From NCBI RefSeq assembly GCF_004025585.1, contig NZ_QTZO01000017.1:1-57864 (forward strand): 57,864 nucleotides of DNA. The letters run 5' to 3'. Made by a program: the position numbers and the translations under genes. Shown here one piece after another: positions 26,061 through 34,736 of this stretch. Each line of letters begins with the position of its first letter. Within the stretch, counting starts at the first letter, position 1. The notes beneath the pieces were generated by a model. That model was not told the DNA's origin. It did not search any database and was given only the letters and a program-made list of their open reading frames with translations. This stretch comes from Pseudodesulfovibrio sp. S3 (GTDB lineage Bacteria; Desulfobacterota; Desulfovibrionia; Desulfovibrionales; Desulfovibrionaceae).

Positions 26061-26684
26061 CTAGCCTTTGGATTCCGGCAGATAGGGTGTCAGCTCGGAA
26101 ACCGCTTCAAACAGGAAATGGTCCACCAGGAAACACATCATGTGCCCGGCGGATATGTGGATTTCCTGGATGATCATGGTATCGCCGGAAGGCACGGTGA
26201 CCAGGAAATCCGACACAGAGGCTATCTCGGCCCCGCTTTGCCCGGTCATGCCCACGGTGACGATGTTGTTGCGCTTGGCCTCACGCATGGCGCGAATGAC
26301 ATTGGTGCTGGTGCCGGAGGTGGAAAATCCCACCAGCATGTCGCCAGGACGCCCCAGAGCCTGGAGCTGCTTGGAAAAAACCTCGTCGAAGCTGTAATCA
26401 TTGCCTATGGCGGTCAGGGCCGAGGTGTCGGTGGTCAGTGCCAGGCCGGGCAGAGGCGGACGCTCCATCCTGATTCGATTGGTGAATTCGGCGGCCAGGT
26501 GCTGGCAGTCTGCGGCCGAACCACCGTTGCCACAAAACATGATCTTTCCGCCACCGGCCAGACATACGGCCATGGCTCGCGCGATCTCGACCACCAGTTC
26601 CGCCTTGGTATCAAAAAAAGCCTTTCGGGCAGCCAATCCTGCCGAGGCGTGATCCATTACTTTTTTCAAAGCTGCTTCAGACAT
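26061..26684 (-). CDS. gmhA: Phosphoheptose isomerase
   Basis: A 207-residue SIS-domain enzyme converting sedoheptulose 7-phosphate to D-glycero-D-manno-heptose 7-phosphate, the first step to LPS-core heptose. Seen: FCGNGGSAADCQHLAAEF (SIS phosphate loop with zinc/active-site histidine), ALTTDTSALTAIGNDY and GFSTSGTSTNVIRAM, all typical of GmhA. The ATG at 26684 has GAGGAA upstream. The longer frame to 26729 is less likely. Divergent from purU across a 209-base gap in which I found no clear promoter. Confidence 0.95.
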   Translation of the reverse strand: MSEAALKKVMDHASAGLAARKAFFDTKAELVVEIARAMAVCLAGGGKIMFCGNGGSAADCQHLAAEFTNRIRMERPPLPGLALTTDTSALTAIGNDYSFDEVFSKQLQALGRPGDMLVGFSTSGTSTNVIRAMREAKRNNIVTVGMTGQSGAEIASVSDFLVTVPSGDTMIIQEIHISAGHMMCFLVDHFLFEAVSELTPYLPESKG

Positions 26685-26893
26685 ATATTCCTCATTTGTG
26701 CGTGTTGTCGTAGAACACTCGTCCAACACTGCCTATACTGCCGAATTACGCACTTGCCAAGTCCTACCGTGCGGCATCCGAGGAAAAGACTTTTATTCGG
26801 CCGCCTTTTGCGTTACAGCCCGAATCTGTGCAGTGGCCGAGACTTTTTCCACGGGCCGCAGCCGGACTTCATCAAAAAAGCATCAAGGCGAAC

Positions 26894-27781
26894 ATGACCA
26901 TGACCGAATCCAAGGAAAGCACAGTCAGGCTGCTCATCACCTGCCCGGACCAACCGGGCATCGTGGCCGCAGTCAGCGGCTATCTGCACCGCAAGAACGC
27001 CAACATCATCCATTCCGATCAGCACTCCACCGACCCCGTAGGCGGTCGGTTCTTCATGCGCAACGAGTTTTTCCTGCCCGGACTGGACATGGACGGACTG
27101 GAGGAACTGCGCCGTGAATTCGAAGCGGAAGTGACCAACGGGTTTATCATGGAGTGGAGTCTGAACCCTGTCTGGAAACCCAAGAAAATGGTCATCCTCT
27201 GTTCCAAGGTGGACCATGCGCTCATGGAACTGCTGTGGCGCTGGAAACGCGGCGACCTGGAAACCGAAATGTCCATGGTCATCTCCAACCACCCTGACCA
27301 GCGTTCGTCCGTGGAACACTTCGGCGTTCCCTTCCATCATGTACCTGTGGGTCCGTCCCTGCGCGACAAGGTCACAGCCGAGGACACCATGCTCGAACTC
27401 ATGGACGGCAAGGCAGACCTGATCGTCCTCGCCCGGTACATGCAGATTCTGACCCCGGATTTCGTGAACAGCTTCAACCGGAAAATCATCAATATCCACC
27501 ACTCGTTCCTGCCCGCCTTTGTCGGGGCGGACCCCTACCGTCGGGCGCACCAGCGCGGCGTCAAACTCATCGGAGCAACGGCCCATTACGTCACGGAAAT
27601 GCTGGACGAGGGGCCGATCATCGAACAGGACGTCATCCGCGTCACCCACAGCCACGACGTTGAAGACCTGAAACGGCTGGGGGGCGACATCGAGCGCCAT
27701 GTCCTGGCCAGGGCCGTGCAATGGCACCTGGAAGACCGAGTCATCATCGACGGCAACAAGACCATCGTCTTCCGCCGCTGA
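26894..27781 (+). CDS. purU: Formyltetrahydrofolate deformylase
   Basis: A 295-residue enzyme hydrolysing 10-formyl-THF to formate and THF. An N-terminal ACT domain (about 10-85, beginning RLLITCPDQPGIVAAVSGYL) precedes a formyltransferase-fold domain with the catalytic Asn/His and downstream Asp (INIHHSFLPAFVGADPY…TAHYVTEMLDEGPIIEQD). Length is standard. The ATG at 26894 follows AAGGCG; a second ATG at 26900 is possible. In this organism it would feed formate and balance one-carbon units. Confidence 0.95.
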   Translation: MTMTESKESTVRLLITCPDQPGIVAAVSGYLHRKNANIIHSDQHSTDPVGGRFFMRNEFFLPGLDMDGLEELRREFEAEVTNGFIMEWSLNPVWKPKKMVILCSKVDHALMELLWRWKRGDLETEMSMVISNHPDQRSSVEHFGVPFHHVPVGPSLRDKVTAEDTMLELMDGKADLIVLARYMQILTPDFVNSFNRKIINIHHSFLPAFVGADPYRRAHQRGVKLIGATAHYVTEMLDEGPIIEQDVIRVTHSHDVEDLKRLGGDIERHVLARAVQWHLEDRVIIDGNKTIVFRR

Positions 27782-27789
27782 GCCATGTC

Positions 27790-27824
27790 CCCCCCCGATC
27801 GGCAGTGCCGAGCGGGGGTTTTTT
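27790..27824 (+). terminator. Intrinsic terminator after purU
   Basis: C-rich arm, TCGGCA/TGCCGA core and G-rich arm, followed by six T residues. Confidence 0.85.
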
Positions 27825-27844
27825 ACATGGCTGTCAAAGACAGT

Positions 27845-29389
27845 TCATGCGGCCCTGGTTATCCCATATTTTTCAAGTATTTCTGACAACTTGACCGTCA
27901 CATTCGTGGTGGTCTTAGCCACCAGTTCCAGGTTGATCAAGACCATGATATCCACCCGGAACACGGCCTGTTTCCACAGATCGGACAAGGCCTGCTGCAA
28001 CTCCTTCTCCAGGCTGAGCATGGACATGGTCTGAGCCATCTGCTGCGCGGTCTTGGGCTTGAACAGCAGTGTTTCTTCGCGAGTGACATCGTTACCGAAG
28101 AGCTGCTTCTTGCGTATCTTGGACATGCCGGGCAACCCGTCCACCGCGCTCTCGGGTACGCGCCTGGCCCGACCGCTGCGGACCTGTATCTTGCTGCCTT
28201 CTTCGCGCCCACACTCCTTGAGAATCTGAATGGTATGATTCTCCAGAAGAAAATACAGAATCTTTTCCAGCACCGGTATGCTGAAATCCTTTCGGAGCGG
28301 CAGGATTCCCTTGATCTGGTCAGGAACGAATGATTCCAACGCCTTGTAAAAATGGTCGCTGGTCACGCCTATGGCGATGGCTGCCCCCACACCCAGCCCG
28401 ACGACCTGATCCATCAGAAACTTGAACTGAGCCTGCTCCTGCTTGACCGCAGCCGGGTCCTTGGCAGCGCCACCCGGATTTTCCTTGGCGGCTCGGGCTT
28501 TCTCCTGACGGCCCTGGTATTGGGTCTCGAGTTCCTCGCTCACGCTGTCGATGCAGGAAACAATGGCGGCCTGGAGCAATTCCCCGGCGGTCAGTTTCTG
28601 AAACTGGGAAAGTGAGGACAATCCCTTGACCAACATGGCCTGGATGAACTTGGCCCGCTTGCGGCCTTCAGGCAACGTCCGACCGGCGATAAACCCCTTC
28701 TGGATGCGGGTCTTGCTGATCTCCGCATCCGTAGGATTGAGCTTGGACAAAATATCGTCGAACAAGAAACGAATGACCAGGAAAGTTCGCTCCTTGGTGA
28801 TATTGTATTTTTCGCCCTCGAGAATTTCCCTATGCGCCTCTGCCACTCGGCTGGCGATGAATTCCTCCACGAATGCCTTCCAAAAATGCTGATCAAGCGG
28901 ATGCTTTTCGATAAGTCCGCTATACTGGCCGAGGGCCTCCTGGCCAAAATAGCGCAGGACCAACTCCTCGAAATTATCCGTGATCAGGGCCATGGTGTAG
29001 ACAATGCCCTGCACGCACTTGATCAGCACGGCTTCGATATTGAGCAGGGAAACCTGCAAATCCGCACTATTTTCGGCATCGCCACTGGCTACAGCCTTTT
29101 CGTAGTGAGCCAGCAGGACGCTGAAATTGGCGACGTGCTGATGGAGATATTCGCAACAGGGGTGACCCGTCCGACCGCACAACAGCTCTGCCACGCTGTT
29201 CTGCTGCGCTTCAATCATGGGGAACTCGTTGATGGCAGAACTGTTCATGTGCAGAATCTCAAGCAACAGTTCCCGCTCCATGACTTCACGCAGTGAAGAC
29301 CGTTCTTTCAGAGCACGGAGCCTGGTCTGGTAGGTGGTGAGGCGCTGAGCCTTGTCAGGGCGGCCGCCTTTCGATGATGCGTCTGTCAT
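27845..29389 (-). CDS. Hypothetical, largely helical cytoplasmic protein (514 aa)
   Basis: A long soluble protein with no signal peptide and only one weakly hydrophobic patch (VVGLGVGAAIAIGV near 330-343). It is rich in predicted helices. A charged low-complexity linker (residues ~300-325, rich in A, K, E and Q) separates an N-terminal part of ~300 residues from a C-terminal part. A CGRTGHPCCEY cysteine cluster lies near residues 71-81. I cannot place it in a family. Codon use and length argue for a real, conserved gene. It is divergent from a zinc-ribbon protein gene. Confidence 0.7.
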   Translation of the reverse strand: MTDASSKGGRPDKAQRLTTYQTRLRALKERSSLREVMERELLLEILHMNSSAINEFPMIEAQQNSVAELLCGRTGHPCCEYLHQHVANFSVLLAHYEKAVASGDAENSADLQVSLLNIEAVLIKCVQGIVYTMALITDNFEELVLRYFGQEALGQYSGLIEKHPLDQHFWKAFVEEFIASRVAEAHREILEGEKYNITKERTFLVIRFLFDDILSKLNPTDAEISKTRIQKGFIAGRTLPEGRKRAKFIQAMLVKGLSSLSQFQKLTAGELLQAAIVSCIDSVSEELETQYQGRQEKARAAKENPGGAAKDPAAVKQEQAQFKFLMDQVVGLGVGAAIAIGVTSDHFYKALESFVPDQIKGILPLRKDFSIPVLEKILYFLLENHTIQILKECGREEGSKIQVRSGRARRVPESAVDGLPGMSKIRKKQLFGNDVTREETLLFKPKTAQQMAQTMSMLSLEKELQQALSDLWKQAVFRVDIMVLINLELVAKTTTNVTVKLSEILEKYGITRAA

Positions 29390-29479
29390 GCGGTTCTGTA
29401 TCCTTAATTGCGATTAAATATCAAAAAACATAAGCCAACTCCACTCTGTTTGTAAAAGGATAATCATTAATATCTCAAC

Positions 29480-29848
29480 ATGGTTTTCACGAGAGAGCCT
29501 CTTGACCTTCATCCGCCGACAGGCAATATTCAAACCGTGATCACCTGCACCAAATGCGGAGAGAAAAACTCCGACGACACCCGTTTCTGCGCCAAATGCA
29601 ACAACAAACTCCAGTCAATACGGCAAACCGTGTCTTTCGAGAATCCGTCCGGCGCTCCTCTGGAATCCTTCCGACACCAAAACATGCCGCCTGATTCCTG
29701 GCGTTCACTGAAGCGCATGATCGAAGCCTGGGGCTACCTGGCACTGCTGGCAGCCGTGGCTGCGGGCTGCGCCTTCTATGATACTTGGTGGCCCCTGTAT
29801 CCGACGGTGGCCCTGCTCGGCCTGGTCCTCTGGCTGCGCCGGGTCTGA
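29480..29848 (+). CDS. Zinc-ribbon membrane protein (122 aa)
   Basis: A four-cysteine zinc ribbon CTKCGEKNSDDTRFCAKC (residues 23-40) is followed by a polar linker and one or two hydrophobic helices (about 85-118) at the C-terminus. The layout is that of small zinc-ribbon membrane proteins of unknown role. Start uncertain: the ATG at 29480 lacks a good SD, and a GTG at 29537 would begin directly at the ribbon, as many relatives do. Confidence 0.65.
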   Translation: MVFTREPLDLHPPTGNIQTVITCTKCGEKNSDDTRFCAKCNNKLQSIRQTVSFENPSGAPLESFRHQNMPPDSWRSLKRMIEAWGYLALLAAVAAGCAFYDTWWPLYPTVALLGLVLWLRRV

Positions 29849-29853
29849 GCCAT

Positions 29854-29884
29854 GAAAAAGGCCCCCGCTCACATGCGGAGGCCT
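29854..29884 (-). terminator. Intrinsic terminator of the 177-aa exported-protein gene
   Basis: AGGCC-CCGC / GCGG-GGCCT stem with one mismatch. Read on the minus strand a T-run follows. It may also end the zinc-ribbon gene's transcript. Confidence 0.7.
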
Positions 29885-29909
29885 CAACCTTCTCTTTTAT
29901 CTTCCTTCG

Positions 29910-30443
29910 CTACTGCTGTCCGCCCTGGTCGGGAGTCCCTTCAGGCGCGGGTTCCTCGCCCTCGGGAGGCAGGGCCTCCAAGGCCTTTCGCAGATCCTCT
30001 TCCAACAGGTCAGGAATGGGGCGATCCCAGAATTTTTCATCCAACTTCTCTTCCACGGTTTTTTCCGAACAACAAACTATGGGGGATGTTCTGGTGCATT
30101 CCGAAGAGGAGTACTCCACCACGCCGCATTTGGCCGTAGAGTCGAAATGATACTCGATAGTCCGGGTCAACTTCAGGAATTCCTTGCCTTGGACACGAAT
30201 CTTGTCACCGGAAACGCCCACCACGAAACGCGCTTCCTGTTTGGCGTAAAATACAGAGAAGAGATAGATGTTCGGGCGAACCTTTGTAACGTAATTGACC
30301 TCCAGCGGGTCCTTGCACAGTATCCTTGCCAGGATCTGCTTACCCAGGCAGATGTCCATGTCCTCGAACTCGGAAGCCTGGCTCGGAAGCGGTGTCAGCC
30401 CCACTAAAAAAGCCATGCAGATGGCGAAAAAAAAGCGTCGCAT
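29910..30443 (-). CDS. Hypothetical exported protein (177 aa)
   Basis: A clear Sec signal peptide (MRRFFFAICMAFLVGLTPLPSQA, cleavage after ~23) is followed by a periplasmic domain with six cysteines (ICLGK, ILCKD, KCGVV, ECTRT, VCCSE) that could form disulfides. The tail is acidic and proline-rich (PEGEEPAPEGTPDQ). SD AAGGAT precedes the ATG at 30443. No family recognised. It lies 18 bases downstream of the 94-aa Cys-rich gene in the same direction. Confidence 0.7.
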   Translation of the reverse strand: MRRFFFAICMAFLVGLTPLPSQASEFEDMDICLGKQILARILCKDPLEVNYVTKVRPNIYLFSVFYAKQEARFVVGVSGDKIRVQGKEFLKLTRTIEYHFDSTAKCGVVEYSSSECTRTSPIVCCSEKTVEEKLDEKFWDRPIPDLLEEDLRKALEALPPEGEEPAPEGTPDQGGQQ

Positions 30444-30461
30444 TGTCAATCCTTGGTTGCC

Positions 30462-30746
30462 TTATCCCAGATCGAGAAAGAGCTGAAACCCTTCGGGATC
30501 AGAGGTTTCGCACCGCTCCTTGCACCCGCAGCATCGGAAATGGTCCTCCTTGAGGTACCACTCCGCCTTCCAGGAGCGATCGCAATTGAAATACTCATAC
30601 ACCGAAGCGTCAACGGCACCCCGAAACCGGGAGTACCCTTCCTCTTTCAACTTTTCCTTGAGCTTCATCGTCATTTCTTTGGTATCTGTATAGTCTGTAA
30701 GCCAGGAAAAGATGTACACCTGCTCCCGGCAATTTGCAAAAGCCAT
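30462..30746 (-). CDS. Hypothetical Cys-rich small protein (94 aa)
   Basis: A charged soluble protein with a C-terminal cysteine cluster (FRCCGCKERCETSDPEG) that could bind a metal. The start is uncertain: the ATG at 30746 is the first good one, and a later ATG in KEMTMKLKEKL is preceded by purine-rich sequence. The stop of the upstream permease gene (30760) is 13 bases away, so it probably belongs to the same transcript. Function unknown. Confidence 0.5.
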   Translation of the reverse strand: MAFANCREQVYIFSWLTDYTDTKEMTMKLKEKLKEEGYSRFRGAVDASVYEYFNCDRSWKAEWYLKEDHFRCCGCKERCETSDPEGFQLFLDLG

Positions 30747-30759
30747 TCCATGGGCAAAA

Positions 30760-31575
30760 TCAGCCCTGTGTGCCTGGGTCACTTTTCTTCGGAAGCAGGA
30801 GCGAAACAAAAAAGCTCACCGCTGCCACAGCAATGATGGCCGCGCCCGAAGTGATGTCCATGGCATAGGACAAGATCAGCCCGGCCACAGTAAAGACGGC
30901 GCTCAGTATCGTGGACAGGACCATCATCCACTTAAGCGACCGGGTGCGCTGCTCGGCCATGAACGGCGGGATGGTCAGCAGGGCGATGACCAGAATCAGA
31001 CCGACCACGCGGATGATCATGACCACGCACAGACCGACCATGACGATGAGCAGGCAATACAGGAAGTCCACGGGCACGCCGCGCGAGCGGGCGAACTCCT
31101 CGTCGAAGCTCATGACCATGAATCCCCTGTAGAAAACGAATACCAGCGCCAGGACCACACAGGCCAGTCCGGCCATAACCCAAAGATCCGACCGTGGCAC
31201 GGCCAGTATGGAACCGAAAAGGTAACTCATCAGATCCACATTGTAGCCGGGCGTGAGGTCGAGCAGAATGATGCCCAAGGCCATGCCAGCGGCCCAGATG
31301 ACACCGATGACCGTATCCACCCGTTCCCTGGCACGCAGGGTGACCAGGGCCATGATCAGGGCCATGCAGACCGTGAACGCCGTGGTCACGGGCAGGACCG
31401 GCAGACCGAGCATGAAGGCCAATCCCACGCCGCCGTAGGAGGCATGGGCAATGCCGCCGGAAATGAAGACAATGCGATTGACCACCACCAGCGAACCGAT
31501 GATGCCGCAGATGAGGCTGGCGAGAAGCCCCGCAATCAGGGCGTTCTGCATGAAATCAAAACCGAGGAGATCCAT
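30760..31575 (-). CDS. znuB: ABC transporter permease for zinc/manganese (ZnuB-like)
   Basis: A 271-residue membrane protein with about eight helices of the ABC-3 family, including the conserved GGIAHASYGGVGLAF (about 39-53) that contacts the ATPase. It takes up Zn2+ or Mn2+ together with the ATPase immediately upstream; their ATG and TGA overlap by one base. No substrate-binding protein gene is adjacent, so the metal is inferred from family only. The start at 31575 was chosen over a longer frame running into the ATPase gene. Confidence 0.85.
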   Translation of the reverse strand: MDLLGFDFMQNALIAGLLASLICGIIGSLVVVNRIVFISGGIAHASYGGVGLAFMLGLPVLPVTTAFTVCMALIMALVTLRARERVDTVIGVIWAAGMALGIILLDLTPGYNVDLMSYLFGSILAVPRSDLWVMAGLACVVLALVFVFYRGFMVMSFDEEFARSRGVPVDFLYCLLIVMVGLCVVMIIRVVGLILVIALLTIPPFMAEQRTRSLKWMMVLSTILSAVFTVAGLILSYAMDITSGAAIIAVAAVSFFVSLLLPKKSDPGTQG

Positions 31576-32390
31576 CACGACTCCCCACCTTTTTCCTGAT
31601 CGCCGTGGTCGTGGGGCGCGAGCACCCGATGCGGCACATGACCATGGGTAACCAACTCCACCGGGCAGCACGCATCATCGGCGCCGCCATAGGCCATGGT
31701 GAACATATCGTCGGTGATCTTCGGAGCCTTGTGAAAATGCAGGGTTCGATTGACGCAGGCCACGGATTTTACTCCAGACGACAGCGATGAAATATCGTGA
31801 CTGACCATGACCACGGTCATGTCCGAATTGAGTTCATTGAGCAAATGGAAAAGGGAACTCCGGCTGGCCGAATCCACGCTGGCCGTGGGTTCGTCGAGCA
31901 GGAGCAGCTCGGGCTCGTCAACAAGGGCGCGGGCTATGAACACGCGTTGCGTCTGACCGCCGGACAAACGGATCAGGCTCCGCTTCTCGTATTCAAGCAT
32001 ATTGACGCGCTCTAGGGCTTTCCGTGCCTTTTCCCGCTCGTCCTTCGAATGAGTGCGGCGGGCAATGCCTCGAAGCCCCGGCTGAACCATGCCCATGCAG
32101 ACCGCTTCCAGCACGGTGATGGGAAAAGATTTTGCGACAACGGTATGCTGCGGCAGATAGCCGATGCGTCCCCCGGCCTCTCCCGGAGCCGCGCCAAGAA
32201 CCTTGATCACGCCTGCATCCGGCTTGAGCAGGCCGAGCATGAGCTTGAGCAACGTGGATTTGCCCCCGCCATTGGGGCCAAGTACAGCCAGATAGTCCCC
32301 CAGCTCGATGCGCAGATCGACGTTCTCGAGTACAGGGACACCGCCCAGGGAAAACTGCAATCCCTGTATATCGATAACAGGCTCAGCCAC
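31575..32390 (-). CDS. znuC: ABC transporter ATPase for zinc/manganese (ZnuC-like), His-rich tail
   Basis: A 271-residue ATPase: Walker A GPNGGGKST (39-47), Q-loop LPQHTVVAKSF, signature LSGGQTQR, Walker B LLLLDEPTAS and H-loop VSHD. The C-terminus has seven histidines in the last ~35 residues (VTHGHVPHRVLAPHDHGDQ), which could buffer or sense the transported metal. It starts at GTG 32390, with CAGGAG upstream. Coupled to the permease. No Fur/Zur box was recognised in the short upstream gap. Confidence 0.85.
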   Translation of the reverse strand: MAEPVIDIQGLQFSLGGVPVLENVDLRIELGDYLAVLGPNGGGKSTLLKLMLGLLKPDAGVIKVLGAAPGEAGGRIGYLPQHTVVAKSFPITVLEAVCMGMVQPGLRGIARRTHSKDEREKARKALERVNMLEYEKRSLIRLSGGQTQRVFIARALVDEPELLLLDEPTASVDSASRSSLFHLLNELNSDMTVVMVSHDISSLSSGVKSVACVNRTLHFHKAPKITDDMFTMAYGGADDACCPVELVTHGHVPHRVLAPHDHGDQEKGGES

Positions 32391-32464
32391 ACAAAACTCC
32401 TGAAAAATTACACGAAAGGATCATATCAATGCCGATGAAAGAAACTCTAACACAAGCCGCCCGG

Positions 32465-33481
32465 TCATACCACCCAGCCCCACACCCATGCAAGCACGGG
32501 CATGGCCAGGGCCGCCAGATACAACCACGCGCCCAGGGACTTGCCCGGAAGGCCGAAGCGGGTGGTCAGAAAGCCGACCGTGCACCCGAGGCCCAAACCG
32601 GCCACGAACCCGAAGGCATGAGCGCTGAGGTCGGTCTCCTCCCCGGCCCCGAGCATGGCCAGCAGCCCGAGTCCGGCCCCGAACGGCACCAAGGCTGATC
32701 GGACGAAACCCAGAAAACGGCGCAGGACAGAGCCGTGACCCCGTCCATGCAATCCGCCGCCCACGCCGAATGGACTGATGGCGGCCAGCACCCCGGCCGC
32801 GCCAAAGGTGGCCGTGGAAAACCCGATGGAATTGTGGTGCACGCCGAGGGCCATGGAGTTGAACAGGTTGCCGATCATTCCTGCCAGAAGAGTCAGGAAC
32901 CAGGCCAGACCGGAGCCGATTCGCCTTGATGTCAACCAGATGAATACCCCGCCGATGACCGCATTTCCGACCACATGCGGTCCATCTGCATGGAGGGTCA
33001 GGGCCGTGGCCAGCCGCCACCATTCCCCGGACAGTATCGCCCAGGCATCCGCGCTGCCGAGCTTGAGCCACCGTTCGGGGTACAATCCCCATCCGGGAAA
33101 GGTCCGGTTGTAGACCCAAAAAAACACAATGAGCAGGGACAGCCCGAGCAAAGTCGGCTCGACCCCGCTGACCGGTCGCAGATCAACCAGATTCACACCG
33201 CGCCAGTCAGGCTGGTTTTCCTCGTAATAGAGGGTGATCTCATCCACGGCACGGGCCAGAAACCATTGCTGAACCTGGACCGCATACCCGCCGCCTTCAG
33301 CCTTGGGCCACTGATGCAGCCGATACGGCACATGACGCGAAGCCAGGATCAACGTCCACAACTGCGCCTCCCCATGCGACAGGGGCGAAGCATCCTCCCC
33401 GCGGACCTGGGAAACGATATCAATCCAGGTGTGCTGCAAGACGCGGCGCAGGAATCCGGGGTTTTCCGTGTCGATGACCAT
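32465..33481 (-). CDS. Rhomboid-family intramembrane serine protease
   Basis: A 338-residue protein with an N-terminal soluble domain of ~100 residues and then about seven helices. Rhomboid landmarks: WWRLATALTLHADGPHVVGNAVIG (L1/TM2 with the His-x3-Asn pattern), catalytic-type serine in SIGFSTATFGAAG, and the TM6 histidine in SAHAFGFVAGLGLG. In the serine motif the usual GxSG is GFST, so activity is likely but not certain. The ATG at 33481 is preferred; extra sequence to 33568 would crowd the divergent hydrolase gene's upstream region. Confidence 0.75.
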   Translation of the reverse strand: MVIDTENPGFLRRVLQHTWIDIVSQVRGEDASPLSHGEAQLWTLILASRHVPYRLHQWPKAEGGGYAVQVQQWFLARAVDEITLYYEENQPDWRGVNLVDLRPVSGVEPTLLGLSLLIVFFWVYNRTFPGWGLYPERWLKLGSADAWAILSGEWWRLATALTLHADGPHVVGNAVIGGVFIWLTSRRIGSGLAWFLTLLAGMIGNLFNSMALGVHHNSIGFSTATFGAAGVLAAISPFGVGGGLHGRGHGSVLRRFLGFVRSALVPFGAGLGLLAMLGAGEETDLSAHAFGFVAGLGLGCTVGFLTTRFGLPGKSLGAWLYLAALAMPVLAWVWGWVV

Positions 33482-33580
33482 GCCGCACTGTAGAAGATTA
33501 TTCGCCAGACGCAAACCTGTTTCCCCCTTGCGTTGCCACCGGCCTCCACCTATGCTCTTGCAAAACACAACGGAGTCACC

Positions 33581-34675
33581 ATGTTCAAACGACCGGCTGT
33601 CCTTTTCCTGCTCCTTGTCTTCTGCCTGCTGCCTTCATCGGTTCACGCCGCCGACCTCGACGTCATGATCGGCCAGATGCTCATGGCCGGATTCAGAGGT
33701 TTCACGGCGGACGAGAACAGCCGCATCGCCAGGGACATTCGGGATTACCACCTCGGCGGCGTGGTTCTCTTCGACTACGATGTGCTTCTGGGCAAAGCCG
33801 AACGCAACATCAAAAGCCCGGAACAGGTCAAGAACCTGAACCGCGCCCTGCAATCCTATGCCGAAATTCCCCTTTTCATCGGGGTGGACCAGGAGGGCGG
33901 AAAGGTACAGCGGCTCAAAAAAGCCTACGGCTTCCACGAAACCCCTTCGGCCAAGAATATCTGTTCCTCCGGTGAGTTCAAGGTGCGGGCTTCGGGCTAT
34001 ATGGCCGGTTCCACCCTTTCTGCCGGGGGATTCAACCTCGACTTTGCGCCCGTTGTCGACGTGGATGTGGCCCCCGACAGCCCGGTCATCGGCAAGCTGG
34101 AACGCAGCTTTTCCTCCGACCCGGAAAAGGTCACCCGGTGCGCTGAAATCTTCATGGGAGAACTGAAACGGAGCCAGGTGCTCTCCTGTATCAAGCATTT
34201 TCCGGGCCACGGTTCCGCAGGATCGGACAGCCACGAAGGATTGACCGACGTGTCGAACACCTGGACCGAAACGGAGCTGATCCCCTACCGAAAGCTGATC
34301 GCCAGGGGTCAGGTGCCCATGATCATGACCGCGCACATCTTCAACACCAACCTGGACCCGGACTATCCGGCCACCCTTTCGCACAAGGTGATCACCGGAC
34401 TCCTCAGACAGGATCTCGGATATGAGGGCGTGGTCATCACCGATGACATGACCATGGGGGCGATCACGGAATTCTACGGGCAAAACGAGGCCATCAGGCT
34501 GGCCATCGAAGCCGGGGCGGACATCCTGCTCTTCGGCAACAACCTCCAATACGACGAAAATATCGTGGGCAAGGCACACGCCGCCATCAAACAGTTGGTT
34601 GAGGAGGGGAAGATACCAGAAGAGCGGATCGTCAAGTCCTTCGAGCGAATCCAGCGCCTCAAGACCTCCCTTTGA
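33581..34675 (+). CDS. Exported GH3 beta-N-acetylhexosaminidase (NagZ-like)
   Basis: A 364-residue enzyme with a Sec signal peptide (MFKRPAVLFLLLVFCLLPSSVHA). The NagZ-type GH3 domain has VDQEGGKVQRL, KHFPGHGSAGSDSH (acid/base Asp-His dyad on the flexible loop) and the nucleophile Asp in ITDDMTMGA. It should cleave GlcNAc from muropeptides or other beta-GlcNAc substrates. Enterobacterial NagZ is cytoplasmic; this one is predicted periplasmic, so cell-wall recycling may begin outside the cytoplasm. SD CGGAG precedes the ATG. Confidence 0.85.
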   Translation: MFKRPAVLFLLLVFCLLPSSVHAADLDVMIGQMLMAGFRGFTADENSRIARDIRDYHLGGVVLFDYDVLLGKAERNIKSPEQVKNLNRALQSYAEIPLFIGVDQEGGKVQRLKKAYGFHETPSAKNICSSGEFKVRASGYMAGSTLSAGGFNLDFAPVVDVDVAPDSPVIGKLERSFSSDPEKVTRCAEIFMGELKRSQVLSCIKHFPGHGSAGSDSHEGLTDVSNTWTETELIPYRKLIARGQVPMIMTAHIFNTNLDPDYPATLSHKVITGLLRQDLGYEGVVITDDMTMGAITEFYGQNEAIRLAIEAGADILLFGNNLQYDENIVGKAHAAIKQLVEEGKIPEERIVKSFERIQRLKTSL

Positions 34676-34681
34676 AACAAC

Positions 34682-34713
34682 GACGCCGGTTGCCCCACGG
34701 GACAACCGGCGTC
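34682..34713. terminator. Hairpin between converging genes, possible terminator
   Basis: Perfect 11-bp stem (34682-34692/34703-34713) with a further pairable loop, six bases after the hydrolase stop. No clear T-tract on either side, so termination is plausible but not certain. Confidence 0.5.
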
Positions 34714-34736
34714 ATCATCTGCCATGCCACACAGGC

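Noticed and set aside
32465..33481. Inactive rhomboid lacking the catalytic serine (GAAG in place of GxSG)
   Set aside because: A better alignment places the serine in SIGFSTATFGAAG, with GFST equivalent to GxSG, and the TM6 histidine is present, so loss of activity is not supported.
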